Positions 35,013 to 45,420 of a stretch of DNA of 64,000 nucleotides are shown here, piece after piece (within the stretch, counting starts at the first letter, position 1; the number at the start of each line of letters is the position of its first letter). The notes under the pieces are model-generated. The model searched no databases, was not told where the DNA came from, and was given only the letters and a program-made list of their open reading frames with translations. Both the position numbers and the translations under genes were made by a program. Source of the DNA: Cryphonectria parasitica EP155 (lineage: Eukaryota; Ascomycota; Sordariomycetes; Diaporthales; Cryphonectriaceae); assembly GCF_011745365.1 (NCBI RefSeq), contig NW_024468918.1, positions 496,001 to 560,000 of the forward strand, given 5' to 3'.

Positions 35013-35954
35013 ATGTCTTCACTACCACACACCAAAGCCGGCCTCCGTGCTGTCAAATGGCTATCCCGGCGACAACAACGAGCAGTTGGACAGCCCGCCT
35101 GGCTAGATGAGTACATCACCGAAAAACATCCTTCTTCTCCTTCTTCTGTCTTGCCTTCCACGACCCGGAGCGACACGCCGTCCGCTCGTTATTCTGTTGG
35201 GCCTTCTCCTATCTCACAGACGACAATACTGGGCGAGGTTGGTAGTCCTGATGCTGAATATGATGCAGATACTTCTCAGCCGTCCTCGGCAGCGGATTCT
35301 CCGAAAGCTTTCAACTCTGACGGGCATCTCAGGAGCAGCAGGCCTGTTGATCGTCGTCCAGCGACTACGCATTACTTCACCCCTCGGCGATCCACAACGC
35401 TTCTTGCATTGACGCCGCCTTCCTCGCAGCGAAGAAGGCCGACCAGATTAGCCTTACCACCACCCTCGCTCCCGGCGCGGAGACACCCGTCGACCCAGGC
35501 GACCCAGACGTCCACCGCCATCCTTCTCAACGGCCTCCGTGCACAGGTTGCCCAGCGCGACTCGACCATCGCGGCCCTCAAGGCACAGCTCCGTGCGGCG
35601 GGCGCCACGCCGCCGCAGCCTCGGGACGCGAGGGGACGGTTTGCGTCGCCGCCGGGTGGTTCGTCTGCCGCTGGGAGGAAGAGCACCACCACCAGCAGCG
35701 ACAGCACCAGAAGCGGCCGTGTGCAGCGTTCCAGGGGGCGGCGGAGGAGGCGCACGCAGACGGAGCTGCTGATGGAGGCGGGGATCATGTTTGGGTATCT
35801 TGACCAAGTTCCTAATGTGAGTCATGTGACGGGGGAGCCGGTGGTGAGGGAGGCTGTCCTGGGAGGGTGGAGTGGTGGGTCGGAGGACGAGATTGAGGTC
35901 CGGGCGAGGGGTTTGGTGGGGGATATTTGGGGGAGGAAAAAGGTGAGAGTGTAG
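35013..35954 (+). CDS. Unrecognised basic, Ser/Pro-rich protein with short coiled coil
   Basis: Function unknown. This is a single open frame of 313 residues from an ATG in good context (ACAACAATGTC). The first 160 residues are Ser-, Pro- and Arg-rich and likely disordered, except for the start (AGLRAVKWLSRRQQRAV, PAWLDEYITEKHPSS). A predicted coiled coil at about 166-197 (LNGLRAQVAQRDSTIAALK) is followed by RDARGRFASPPGG, a second Ser-rich stretch and an Arg-rich block (RGRRRRRTQ), possibly a nuclear localisation signal. A better-ordered C-terminus follows (LLMEAGIMFGYLDQVPNVS). GT donors near 35818 and 35942 leave the 3' end open to revision. It lies directly upstream of another unrecognised gene on the same strand. 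The absence of stops over 940 bp and the third-position GC bias favour a real gene. Confidence 0.6.
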   Translation: MSSLPHTKAGLRAVKWLSRRQQRAVGQPAWLDEYITEKHPSSPSSVLPSTTRSDTPSARYSVGPSPISQTTILGEVGSPDAEYDADTSQPSSAADSPKAFNSDGHLRSSRPVDRRPATTHYFTPRRSTTLLALTPPSSQRRRPTRLALPPPSLPARRHPSTQATQTSTAILLNGLRAQVAQRDSTIAALKAQLRAAGATPPQPRDARGRFASPPGGSSAAGRKSTTTSSDSTRSGRVQRSRGRRRRRTQTELLMEAGIMFGYLDQVPNVSHVTGEPVVREAVLGGWSGGSEDEIEVRARGLVGDIWGRKKVRV

Positions 35955-36664
35955 GTACAGGAGGTTTGATTTTTCCTTTAATTTCTTCCTCTCTTCCCCT
36001 TCTTCTCTTTTCCTGTCTTTCTCACTGCCTCTAATTGTGCTATGTAGAGAGCGTGTTATTTTTTGGATGTAATAAGGAACATACTACCTCAACGACTCAC
36101 CGAGGGTACATCATATTCAACAACATACTGCCATGAACGACGTGATTTATCGTGTGTCGGTCCAGAAGCGAGTGGAGTACCTTGTGTAAGCGCCATCCAT
36201 AAACAAGAGCAACCCCAAATTTATAAAAGCGTCTGTTTCCTGATGATTCTTCCGGATCTAGACGGCTGCTTTGTGGCTGACGCTGCGGAAGGACTAGTTC
36301 TCACGAGCAAGCTCGACGGCAGAAACAATGCGTGGAGAGGTACGTCTTTGTCCATCTCGGGCGGACTACCACTGGAAAAGGGTTCTGGGGAGGAACAAAT
36401 GTCGTGTATTTACCGCATCGGAGAGGTATCCTTTCCTCTCCTTTTTCTTTCTCTTTCCATTGCTATGAATTGCGCTGTGCATTTCTCAGAATATGTGACA
36501 GCTTTGCTACGAAAATCACACCAAGCACAGTGAATCTTTCAACCACCGGGTCGCTATCTTTATATTTTTCTGTCTTCTTTCTTCTTTCTCTCTCCCAAAG
36601 ACAGTTCACTCAGAACACGTATTGATCCACCAGACCCATCCATTCAAGCAACCTCCTTACCACA
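35955..36664. other. Intergenic region
   Basis: 700 bp between two unrecognised genes on the same strand. It is AT-richer than the genes and has a CT-rich tract (about 36540-36600) before the next start. A 156-codon frame at 36063-36533 has random composition; I see no support for it. Confidence 0.5.
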
Positions 36665-38515
36665 ATGTCTCGAGAACCTGTCTTCGCAGGCTATCTGGGC
36701 GAGGATGGGCTATGGTATCTCTCGCGCAGGGCAGCACAGAGGAGCGGGACCAAAGTCGTGAGCGCCTATGTGGATATCCAAAACAACAACAGCGCCTCCG
36801 ACGCACCCTTATTTGAGCCAACCCCGCCGCCCACTGCACCCGGGCACCAGCGCGGTCAGCTCTACAGGCGAAAGAAGGGCGGCTACCAGCCTGTAGTGGT
36901 CAGTGTCAACGACAGCAGCAGCAGCAGTAGCAACAGCCCATTGAGCATCAAGTTGATGTTTCAGAACCCGCACTCAGCGGCGCCGGACCTGTACGACTGG
37001 GTTGGGCCACGGGATGGGCTCACCTTTGAAACGACGGAAACGACGACGACAGCTGCAGATGTGGCGGCAGGGACAAAAGAAGGGCAGACGGCGGCAGTGG
37101 TGATTCGGTTTCATGCGATTGATGAGGAGGGGAGGGGAGCTTTTTACTTTGTGGATCGGGAGCATCATGTTTATGAGGAGAAGCCGACTTGGGCGGGGAC
37201 GGTGGTGGAGTTTCGGGCAGCTTGGAGGGGGCGGTCTGCTCTGGGGACAACAGCAGGTAGAAGAGGAGAAGAGGAGGAGGAGGAGGAGGAGGAGGAGGAG
37301 GAGGAGGAGGAGGAGGAGGTTGATGAGAAGGAGGAGTCGTCGCAGATGGAACATGGCAGTACTCCTAGCGAGGCTGTTGTTGGTGCCTCGTCCTCGACCA
37401 CTTTACAAGATGCCCACACGGGCGTCAGCAGAAACCTCGACGGCACAGGGTTCATCCCCAAGCGCACCGGCCGCTACATCCGGTTCCAGGACCCGTCCGA
37501 CCCTTCCAGCACGCTGTACGACCAGGTGCACCGCAACGTCGGCGTGAGCTTCGCAGTGGCCAGGGCGGATGATAACAACAGAAGCAGCGGCGGCGACAGC
37601 AACCGACCACGAGATGTCCTGCAGTTCGTCGTGCTGAATGATGACATTCATGATAATGATCATGATAGTGACGGGGATATTGGCTGCGGTTCTGAGATCA
37701 GCCCGACGACGTACTATATCGACGGGGAGGATAAGATCTACAGGACGAGGCCGGGGCGGGCCAAGATTAGGGTGCCTAAGAGGGCTGTGTTGCCGCTTGC
37801 TGCGCCTCCAAGGAGGGAAAGATCGCATCTGCCGAGAAGGGTCATGGTGGGGGATGGTTTTGAGGGGGAAGACGAAGAAGATGACGATGGTGAAGTGGCT
37901 TTTGATGGTGATGATGGTGGGACTGATGATGAGGAGGAGGAGGAGGAGGAAGAGAAAGAGGAAGAGGAGACGCTTGGGGTGATTATTGACGAGGAGGGGA
38001 ATGAGGTTTTGGTAGATCAGGAGGGGCTGGTTGATGATCGGCGGCGGGATGATGTTGCTGTTGGGGGAGGAGAAAGAAGAACAGAAAGAGGAGATCGTCA
38101 GAGCACGAGCAGCACACGAGGTCCTCCGCACCATGTACAACCACAACAGCAGCAGCAGCAACAGCAACAACAGAGTCCCATCAGGCGATCAACGCGACAA
38201 GCCAACAGACCACGCCGTCTACCCTTCAACCCCTCCTATCCAACAGCCCTGGCCGACATCAGAGCCAAGGCCAGGACCAGAGCGACCAGGCAGCCGACAG
38301 ACGGCATGGGCCCGATCCGTGGGGATGCGAGATTGTATGTCCCTTCAGCAGCAAGGTTGCGGGCGAGGGACCTTATGCGGATCATTGAGTGGTCGACGGA
38401 ACGGCGGCGGGAGTGGGATCGGCTAGAGGAGGGAAAGGTAGGAGGAGGTGGTGGAGGAGGGACGAGAGGGACGAGAGGGAATGATAATGAAGGAGAGGAG
38501 GAAGAAGAGTGTTGA
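36665..38515 (+). CDS. Unrecognised protein with an internally duplicated domain and acidic and polyQ tracts
   Basis: Function unknown. One open frame of 616 residues from an ATG in good context (CCACAATGTC). Two related modules are visible. Module A covers about residues 64-185, with FQNPHSAAPDLYDWV, GLTFET, FYFVDREHHVYEEKPTWAG. Module B covers about 262-373, with FQDPSDPSSTLYDQV, GVSFAV, YYIDGEDKIYRTRPGRA. Both share the order FQxP, LYDxV, G-[LV]-[ST]-F, a beta-strand, then a [FY]-[FY]-[IV]-D turn and a [IV]-Y strand followed by P and G. A run of Glu encoded by a GGA repeat separates them, a second acidic region lies at about 400-445, and a Gln run at about 494-505 precedes a basic C-terminal region (RRSTRQANRPRRLPF, ARDLMRIIEWSTERRREWDRL). 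A nuclear or chromatin-associated role would fit the charge pattern but is speculation. Confidence 0.7.
   Translation: MSREPVFAGYLGEDGLWYLSRRAAQRSGTKVVSAYVDIQNNNSASDAPLFEPTPPPTAPGHQRGQLYRRKKGGYQPVVVSVNDSSSSSSNSPLSIKLMFQNPHSAAPDLYDWVGPRDGLTFETTETTTTAADVAAGTKEGQTAAVVIRFHAIDEEGRGAFYFVDREHHVYEEKPTWAGTVVEFRAAWRGRSALGTTAGRRGEEEEEEEEEEEEEEEEEVDEKEESSQMEHGSTPSEAVVGASSSTTLQDAHTGVSRNLDGTGFIPKRTGRYIRFQDPSDPSSTLYDQVHRNVGVSFAVARADDNNRSSGGDSNRPRDVLQFVVLNDDIHDNDHDSDGDIGCGSEISPTTYYIDGEDKIYRTRPGRAKIRVPKRAVLPLAAPPRRERSHLPRRVMVGDGFEGEDEEDDDGEVAFDGDDGGTDDEEEEEEEEKEEEETLGVIIDEEGNEVLVDQEGLVDDRRRDDVAVGGGERRTERGDRQSTSSTRGPPHHVQPQQQQQQQQQQSPIRRSTRQANRPRRLPFNPSYPTALADIRAKARTRATRQPTDGMGPIRGDARLYVPSAARLRARDLMRIIEWSTERRREWDRLEEGKVGGGGGGGTRGTRGNDNEGEEEEEC
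37271..37319. repeat. (GGA)n coding microsatellite, Glu run
   Basis: About 16 GGA/GAG units encode an uninterrupted Glu run between the two modules of the 616-residue protein. The length is likely variable between strains. Confidence 0.9.
38143..38172. repeat. CAG/CAA coding repeat, Gln run
   Basis: A trinucleotide run encodes about ten Gln in the 616-residue protein, with interspersed CAA codons. Confidence 0.85.
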
Positions 38516-39045
38516 TCAGCATGTTCGGCATGAAACGTGCAACAGCATGGTTGTGGGGGATCGGTCTTTCGTTGTACGAATGCTCTTCGCAACAGAGCGT
38601 TTGCTTCCATTTCTGTATGCCTTTGTGAATATATTCTGAATAACTTGATAAGAATGACGGCCCTCGTCCACTATATTGATGGATACTAGTCTCTATCACT
38701 CGGGGTATCTCTTGACTTCCAATGCAAAATGCCCTTGGTTTTGGTTTTTTTTCTTCCCCTTATTCATCTTACCTTGAACCCTACCCAGTCTCACCAGGAA
38801 CCTTCTCCTTGTGTGCAAAGGATGGTATCAGCCACTGCCTGTTTTCTCCATCTCCTGTCCCAATTCCAATCCTCGGCTCAGCGACCAACCGCTCTATAGG
38901 AATCGCAGGCTTATAGAGTAATCTGTGCATGCCTCTTCGGGCCGCGGTTTACGGCTTGCATCATCACCACCACCACTGAGCAGCTTGATAGAATCCACCC
39001 CCCCCCCCCTCTCACTCAGCGGATCCCACCACGCCTGCTCCTGGT
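38516..39045. other. Intergenic gap between convergent loci
   Basis: 530 bp between the 616-residue gene and the broken RRM gene. It has a C run at about 38998-39010 and no recognisable gene. The RRM gene may extend into it through a 3' intron. Confidence 0.5.
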
Positions 39046-39900
39046 TCAGCTTCCAAGGCAACATCTCCTCCTGCCTATGCACCCAGCAAGGGTCTTACCC
39101 CATTTACACTTCCACCCCTTTCCCTCCAAACCGCCCTCCACTACCCGCCGCATCGCCCTCGCCTGCACCGACGAAAGGAATTGCCACTCTATTCTGACTG
39201 TCCTGTCATTCAGATTCACAGGGTAATAAACCACCGGCTCGCTCTGGGCGCCGAGGGGTCCTGCTTGCCTCAGAGCTTTTGTGTCTGCTAGCATTGCCTC
39301 CCTGGGCGTTCTCTCGGTGAGCCACCAAGAGGCCCCATTTCCTACTGCTTCTGCTGCTGGTGGTGGTGGTACTGGGCCACGGATGAGCAGGACACGGCTG
39401 TCGGTACGGCGCACGGCATTCCAGTGGTAAGCAACTGACTTGTCGACGGCGATGTGTGGATTGTAGCCGCAGACGAGAAAAGTTCCCTCCCTTGCGGCGC
39501 GGGCTAGTTTTCTGGTGGACTTTTTGCTGCCAAAGACGATATAGGCAGTGACGGGGCCGGGGGGGGGGGTTGAGACTCGTCATTCTTCTTCTCACCGTTT
39601 GCTGGTGCTTTCCTTGCTGCTTGTGGGGGAGGAGAGAAAGATGGAGGAGACAGCAGCTTGGCCGAGGTGATGAGGCCCACAGGGGCAGTCTGTATGATAT
39701 CGGCTATGATATCGGCGAGCGTGGTTCCTGAAGGAAGGTTTCAGATGCAAACGCCGCGGTAGAGGTTGTGGCCATAAGGAGAGGGCTCGCGCGGGTCGTG
39801 AGTGGGCACACGTGGGATGCGGTTGTAGGCGAGGGGTTGCCTGCTGGTCATGTCGATCTCGGCGCGGCGCTGCGCCCATGGTTACCAATGCGTTCCCTGT
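39046..39900 (-). pseudogene. Broken RRM-type RNA-binding protein gene
   Basis: The minus strand carries a protein-like sequence split over frames. From about 39890 it reads WAQRRAEIDMTSRQPLAYN and onward, then a would-be RNP2-like strand RGVCI-stop-NLPSGTT with a TGA at 39741-39743. It continues (ADIIADIIQTAPVGLI) into a Pro-rich linker and meets a run of 11 G (plus strand, 39559-39569). Here the frame must shift to reach TAYIVFGSKKSTRKLARAA, KSVAYHWNAVRRTDSRVLL and VVYYPVNLNDRTVRIEWQF, which then stays open to 39046. Upstream, near 39880, another shift joins a Gln/Ala-rich segment. The order resembles fungal-specific RRM proteins. At least one nonsense codon and one or two frameshifts are present. 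The G-run shift could be an assembly error, but the TGA is not in a homopolymer. Confidence 0.6.
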
Positions 39901-40989
39901 TTTGTCTTTCTCGTCCTGCTTGAGGTGGTGGTGCTGCTGCTGCTTGAGCCTGAGCTTCCTACGGTGGCGAGATCAGGAGGAGGGGCCTGGCTATTGCGGA
40001 TGGGTGGGGGTGATGATGAGGTCAGTTTTGGTGCCGGAAGAAGGAAGTGGCCCTGCGTGTGTCGACGTGTGACGTATTCTAGTTGACGAGGAGGAGCAGG
40101 AAAAGGAAGGCGCCAACCATAAGGGCAATCTCGTCCATACAGCATCGTTGCTGTTGCCGTAGCTGTAGCCGTAGCCGTTGACAGTGGCACGCACAACGGC
40201 GCTCAGGGCGAAGGACGTGCACCTCGGCCTTTGGTAACCATGAAAAGAGGAATACTGAGCTGGGTTGGCTATCAAAGAAAATATATGTTGAAGCCTAGAT
40301 CAAATGTTTTCATCCTTGGAATAGACGACGATGAGCGGGCGCTTATGTAATCACATCACTTTCATTATGAGCTGATGTATCGTCTCTCTTTTCATTTCTT
40401 GTCTTGTTTTGTTGCGCACTATTTACTATATCTACAGATACAATTTAGATCACTCAAATCATCTCCGTCTTCCTTTTTAGAAGGAGTAAAGGGAGAAAGG
40501 AGAGAAGACTGCACCTTTAAGACAAGTCCTTACACCAAACAAGTGAGAGACGATAATTCCTTCAGATAATCAAGGCATGATTGTTTTCGATTATTTCCGA
40601 AGCTGTAGAGCGTTGCGTGTATATTTTTCGAGCTATAGTAACGATTGTAACTCTCCTTCATATACTAGTAGTGTTATAGGGACATTCGAATGAGAGTTGT
40701 ATACAGCTTAACCCATCAAGAAGCATCTTGCCTCATATTCTTGTTTCCCTCAGACCTGACTCTGGGAACAAGATACAGTATGCAAATATTAAAAGGGTTA
40801 GGGTTAGGGGCTCTACACCTTAGTAATCACAACCAACCCAATCTGACCTCATCTCATCCAGCACCTGCCTCACTCACTCCAATCTTGACCACCCATGAAA
40901 CCCGCTACCTTTGGCCATATTTGTGAGGCCTCGAGAGGGCCGGAATCATTACCAGAGTGAACCTGCACGATTCAAGAGTCTCAGTCACA
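39901..40989. promoter_or_regulatory. Upstream region of the p34/Irc6 gene with telobox
   Basis: 1.1 kb of mostly AT-rich sequence (40260-40790) between the broken RRM gene and the next gene. The left end may hold remains of the RRM gene N-terminus. A telomere-like motif lies about 180 bp before the next start codon. No gene is seen. Confidence 0.5.
40795..40810 (+). promoter_or_regulatory. Telobox-like motif GGGTTAGGGTTAGGGG
   Basis: Two and a half TTAGGG units lie about 180 bp upstream of the p34/Irc6 start. In fungi such motifs occur in promoters of housekeeping genes. It could also be an interstitial telomere remnant. Confidence 0.5.
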
Positions 40990-42287
40990 ATGGGGATCCC
41001 ACAGAAGATCTCGAACCCTCGCAGAATTTTGGCTGTGGCGCTGGACGCAAACACAGAGCTGTTAAGCCGCGTCGTCCAGGGTAAGTCGACGAAGATTCTC
41101 ATCCGTGCTTGGCAGAAATACCGGCCTAGAGATCATCTCCTCCTCTCCCTTCTCTTTCCTCATAGGTAAGACAAAATTTTCATTAACACAAAGGAAATTT
41201 CCACCAGACCTGACGGGCAAACTCCCTGAACCCGTATCATCCTCACTGGCGGGTACTACACATGACCTCGACCTTGAGACAGCCTACTACACCACCACAG
41301 TCCCCATATGGCTCGACTTGATCACCACCCCGTCCGACTGGGCCGCCACCTTCCTCTCCGACGAGGCAAAAGAGGTGCTTGAGGTCCTGGGCGGCATGGT
41401 CGTCGTCTTTGCGATTCCACCACCACCACCTCACGCCAAGGACGCCACTTCCTCGTCGACATCGTCTAACAACAACGACTCCTCCTCTTCCTCTGAAACA
41501 GCAGAAGACCAGGCCAAGATTGTCATTAGGGAGGTTGGGAGGGTCGTCAGGGAAGGCCTCGGCGGGTGGGAGTGGGACGGGGTCAGCCTGGCCGTTGGGG
41601 TGGGCGAGGTGGCGCATTTGGATGATTTGGACGTCTGGGATGAGGTCTGTGGGGATGCCGGGCTGGAGTTTGTACATCTTCCCTCGTCGTCATCCTCCTC
41701 ATCTTCGGCCTCGTCAGGAGGGGAGGAGAGAAATGAGTTTGGTGGTAAGCTAGGCTTTCTTGAACTGGGCTAGAGAGGTTACTAACAGCATTGTTCGCGT
41801 AGAAAAGGTTGGCATACCTCGTGTCCTGGAGGCCCTGCAGTCCAACGACTGGGCATCGGTCCTTACAGAGGAGGGGGATGATGTGCTTGGTGCAGGACAA
41901 GATGACCCCCATGCCGGTGGTGATGATGAGGAGAAGGATGGTGAGGAGCTCGACCTAGAGGACATGAACTTTGGGTTCGACAGGGAGGACTTCGAGGGCC
42001 TGAAGAAGGCGATATGGGAAGCCCAGATGGAGAGAGAAATAGGGCAGGAGGGCGGCGGCCAGGGCACGACAGCGCAAGACAAGATTCCGTTTCCTCACGG
42101 TGACCACGACAAGGACGATGACGCCAAGGACACCACCGCCCAAGACTTGAACGGCGACGACGTCGAGAAGGTCGAGCAGATGATGCGCAAGCTACAGGCG
42201 GTCAGGGACATGAGCGCAGGCCTACCAGAGGAGCAGAGGAAGAGGATGGCCGCGAGGGCTGTGGGCGAGGTCATGAGGGATCTGTAA
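40990..42287 (+). CDS. irc6: Adaptor-binding protein of the AAGAB/p34 - Irc6 family
   Basis: A cytoplasmic helper of clathrin adaptor complexes that binds alpha- and gamma-adaptin or their assembly intermediates. Three exons, 40990-41080, 41208-41744 and 41803-42287, encode 370 residues. The N-terminal Ras-like half begins NPRRILAVALDANTELLSRVVQ and continues over the splice with DLTGKLPEP, then AYYTTTVPIWLDLITTPSDW. It is interrupted by a Ser/Asn/Pro-rich insertion. EKVGIPRVLEALQSNDW starts exon 3. An acidic linker leads to the family's C-terminal helix, VEKVEQMMRKLQAVRDMSAG through EQRKRMAARAVGEVM, the most diagnostic part. The last intron has a perfect TACTAAC branch site. The first intron contains an internal AG/GT point that may allow a 14-residue longer form (listed separately). 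Family assignment is strong; the symbol follows yeast. Confidence 0.9.
41081..41207 (+). other. First intron of the p34/Irc6 gene with internal AG/GT point
   Basis: A 127-nt intron that contains, after a strong pyrimidine tract, CATAG directly followed by GTAAG at 41165/41166. Removing only 41081-41165 would keep 42 more nt (14 codons, no stop) in frame. Removing all 127 nt gives the family-like join VVQ-DLTG. Confidence 0.6.
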
Positions 42288-43355
42288 CCGTCAGAGAGAT
42301 CAGCCATGTCACGCTGCCTTTACGACACAGCTCAACTACTCGTGGGTGCCAAAGAAGGGGGGAAAGTCGAGCTCCAGAGCGAATGTCGAGCAATCTACCA
42401 TCACTCGATACATGGCCTATCGAGAGTATTGGTTCTGTGGCAGCAAATTGCTACGCTTCTCCTTCGACTGTCCAACGGCTCTTCTTCCCTACTGAGTGGT
42501 CTTCCCAAGTTTGGTCGACCCAAAGATGCTTCATCTCTCCTCCACAAGTATGGTCCTTCGGTCAAAGCCCCATATCCTCTCCTCCTGGAGTACGAGAGCT
42601 ATCAGCCTTGGGCTGGATAAGCCGAAGTGGACAACGACCAACGGACAACCAGTCAATGCCCTGTGCACGACCCTATGGTCGGACCCCCCCCCCCCCCGTC
42701 GCGAAAGCTCGGTGTGCTCCGTGTCTGTCTTGGTGGGATCTGCTGATACTTTCGGTCAGTCCCATGAGACAGTGTCTCATAATACGGAGACTGACGTGGG
42801 CATGCTTTCCTATTGGTATGTTATGTGTCTGCGACAGCCACGACCAGTACTTTGTCAGACCCCACGCCAGAGAAAGGATTCTTCATGTGACTCCGGGAGA
42901 CTATGCTAGCTCGACATGGAAGAAGTGATGGTTCCAAAGGCTATTACATTGTCTTGTGTATGTGTATGACCCCAAGTTCCCCCCCCTTTTGCGAGACTGC
43001 TTGTGATGTGTCAAGAAAAAGGTCTCCTATATTTGGTCACGTCTTACTCTACCGTGTATGTGTTCCCGTCGTGGGGGGCGTGAAGAAGAAGAAAAAAAAA
43101 AAGAAAAAAAAAGAGACGGTCACGAGGCCAGATACAACTGCCCTGGTCCGATACAACACACGCAATGCAAGCAGCCGCGGCATGAAGCTGACCTCGTACC
43201 ACGGTGATCTGACCTGATCCGGCGGCTACCCCCTTGATCCTTGAATTCAATAGCACAGTGAGAGTCTGTGCGGCCTTTCATGTGTGTGTACTTACCCAAT
43301 CGTTGCCAATTCACCCTCAGTACCGCTGTGATGCGGTGTGATCAAAGGGCGTATG

Positions 43356-43389
43356 AAGGAGGAGGAGGAGGAGGAGGAGGAGGAGGAGA
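43356..43389. repeat. (GGA)n microsatellite
   Basis: About 11 GGA units on the plus strand in non-coding DNA. Confidence 0.9.
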
Positions 43390-44028
43390 AGCCACGTCGG
43401 TTTCCCACGGCCCTTTCCCTCCCATCAGGTAAGATCACAAGGTGAAAAATAGAATGAAGACGCCGCCAAGACCTGACAGGTCTCAGACAAAAAAGAGCAG
43501 ACGAGCGGGAGAATACCCCGACCCGTGTTTCGGTTGTGCCCTTGATGGCTTGAATGTCGTCTGGCCATTCACACTCATACACATACACACGCGCACACAC
43601 AATACAACTCACCGGTCGCGTCAGCTTTAGTCTCCATCTCGGCTCAATATTATTACACGACGGAACGGGCGTGGTCGGACGACTATGAGGAGAGGGAGGA
43701 GGAGGACGGGAAAAGGAAACAGACGGCGCGTGATCATCTTTCAGCTTGACGTGGGTTCCCTTTTTCCTGCAGGTCCTCGGTGCTCATATTGCAGACCGAG
43801 AGCGCGCCACACACTACCGCCATCGTCGTCGAGAGTTGGATACAAAAGAGGCAATGAAGTAGAACAAAATAAGTTTCTTCATAACAACTACATAACTAGT
43901 CCGCCCCCGTGTGAGACAAGCCGCTGTACCCCCCACCCCCCCCCGACGCGCCACGCCAATGGCTTTTTCTTCTTTCTTTTTCCAGTTCCCCAAAACGACC
44001 CGCGATATATGGTGCGCGCACAAAGCAT

Positions 44029-44056
<28 letters not shown>
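44029..44056. repeat. (CA)n microsatellite
   Basis: About 13 CA units followed by CATACATACAC. Confidence 0.9.
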
Positions 44057-44059
<3 letters not shown>

Positions 44060-45194
44060 TACACTTGCTTTTGTTGTACACATACATCAGATCCTGGCCC
44101 TTGGCTCCGAGAGGACATACCGAAAAGGTGTTAGGAGAGAAAAGAAGAGAGCTGAATGTTTCACCCGACATGGGCATCCGGCCTAGGTCTCATGATGCGG
44201 GCGTCGTGCTGAGCTGCCGTCTACAATGCAACAACAAACTCTTTCTCTCTTCTTTTTGTGTTCATCCTTGTTTTTGTGAGACAAGCTTATGTAGTCATGT
44301 TGTGTATGTTTGTAAGTATGTCGTGGGAATGTGTAACGCGAGCTGAATTTGGGGGCCAGCGGCACAGGGTTGTTGGCCGGGGGGAGGAGGACAGTGGCTG
44401 CTGAGGTTTCTTGTTCCCCCGATCTGACGTGCATGGCGCCGTCTGTCTCCCTCTATTCCTGGAAAAAAGGAAGAGAGGGATGATTAGGAGCAGATGTATA
44501 CTCTCTCTTTGCCTCTCTCATACTCCCCACTCATGTTTTAAGGACCTCTCTTCTATTTCTCTTTTTTTTTTCTTTCCTTTTTTTTCCTCCTCTTTTCCAC
44601 CTTTCCTTTCTTCTCTGTCTTTTCTCTGTGTGTGTGTGAATACAAAAGGTAAAAAAAAGGGGTGGTGGGACGGGACAGGAACCAAGGGAGGGGAGAAATG
44701 CGGGAGGGAGGGAGGGATTGAATCTCACATCGAGGCCAGTTGGTTGGCTAGTGAAATTGATTGGTTGGTCGGTTGGTTGCAACAAATAGGGCTACCTGCA
44801 GCATCGGGTCGCACGAGATTCAGCAAGTTACAGCAACTATCGCTTGGGCTTGGGCTAAGTATGCCGGGGCTGACGGGCGGTCTGGGGGGTGTTTTGTTGG
44901 TCCGACAAAGACCTAATCCCGCTGGCCCCCCCCCCCCTGGTGGCAGTCTTATTAGTATCAGTTGTTGGGGAAAAAACGTCGTCGATAAGTCATTCCAGGT
45001 TGGTTTGATAAGGGGGAAGGGGGGGGCGGGAACAAGGAAAGGAGATTGATTGAGGGTAAATGAGAACCAATGATTAAGAATCCTTCTCCTAGTAGAAGAG
45101 ACTGCATTATTATCGTTATTATTATCAGCTTATTCATTTAATTATCCGGGGTGGTTTTTTTTTTTAATCAGTTATCCTTTTTTTTCCCTTCCAG

Positions 45195-45214
45195 TTGGTT
45201 GGTTGGTTGGTTGG
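45195..45214. repeat. (GGTT)5 tandem repeat
   Basis: Five tandem GTTG/GGTT units. A looser set of the same unit is present at 44735-44780. Confidence 0.85.
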
Positions 45215-45420
45215 GACAACATACACATGCATCTATCTAGGCACGCACAGAGCACTTGAGGAGTACCGGCAGCGAAGATCAATCATACCCTCACACCCCC
45301 CCTAGCAAGGAGCGTCGCCATAAGCAGAGATAAACGTTGCTATCGCCAGCGTTCCGAGTGGTCTAGGCCTGGATGATCAGCAACAAACAAACGGTCAAGT
45401 GGACCAACCACAATTTATCC

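Noticed and set aside
36063..36533. 156-codon frame between the two unrecognised genes
   Set aside because: Random composition and AT-rich DNA. It could at most be a leader or an extra 3' exon of the upstream gene.
42383..42928. 181-codon frame downstream of the p34/Irc6 gene
   Set aside because: No domain, crosses a long C run, and overlaps other equally random frames.
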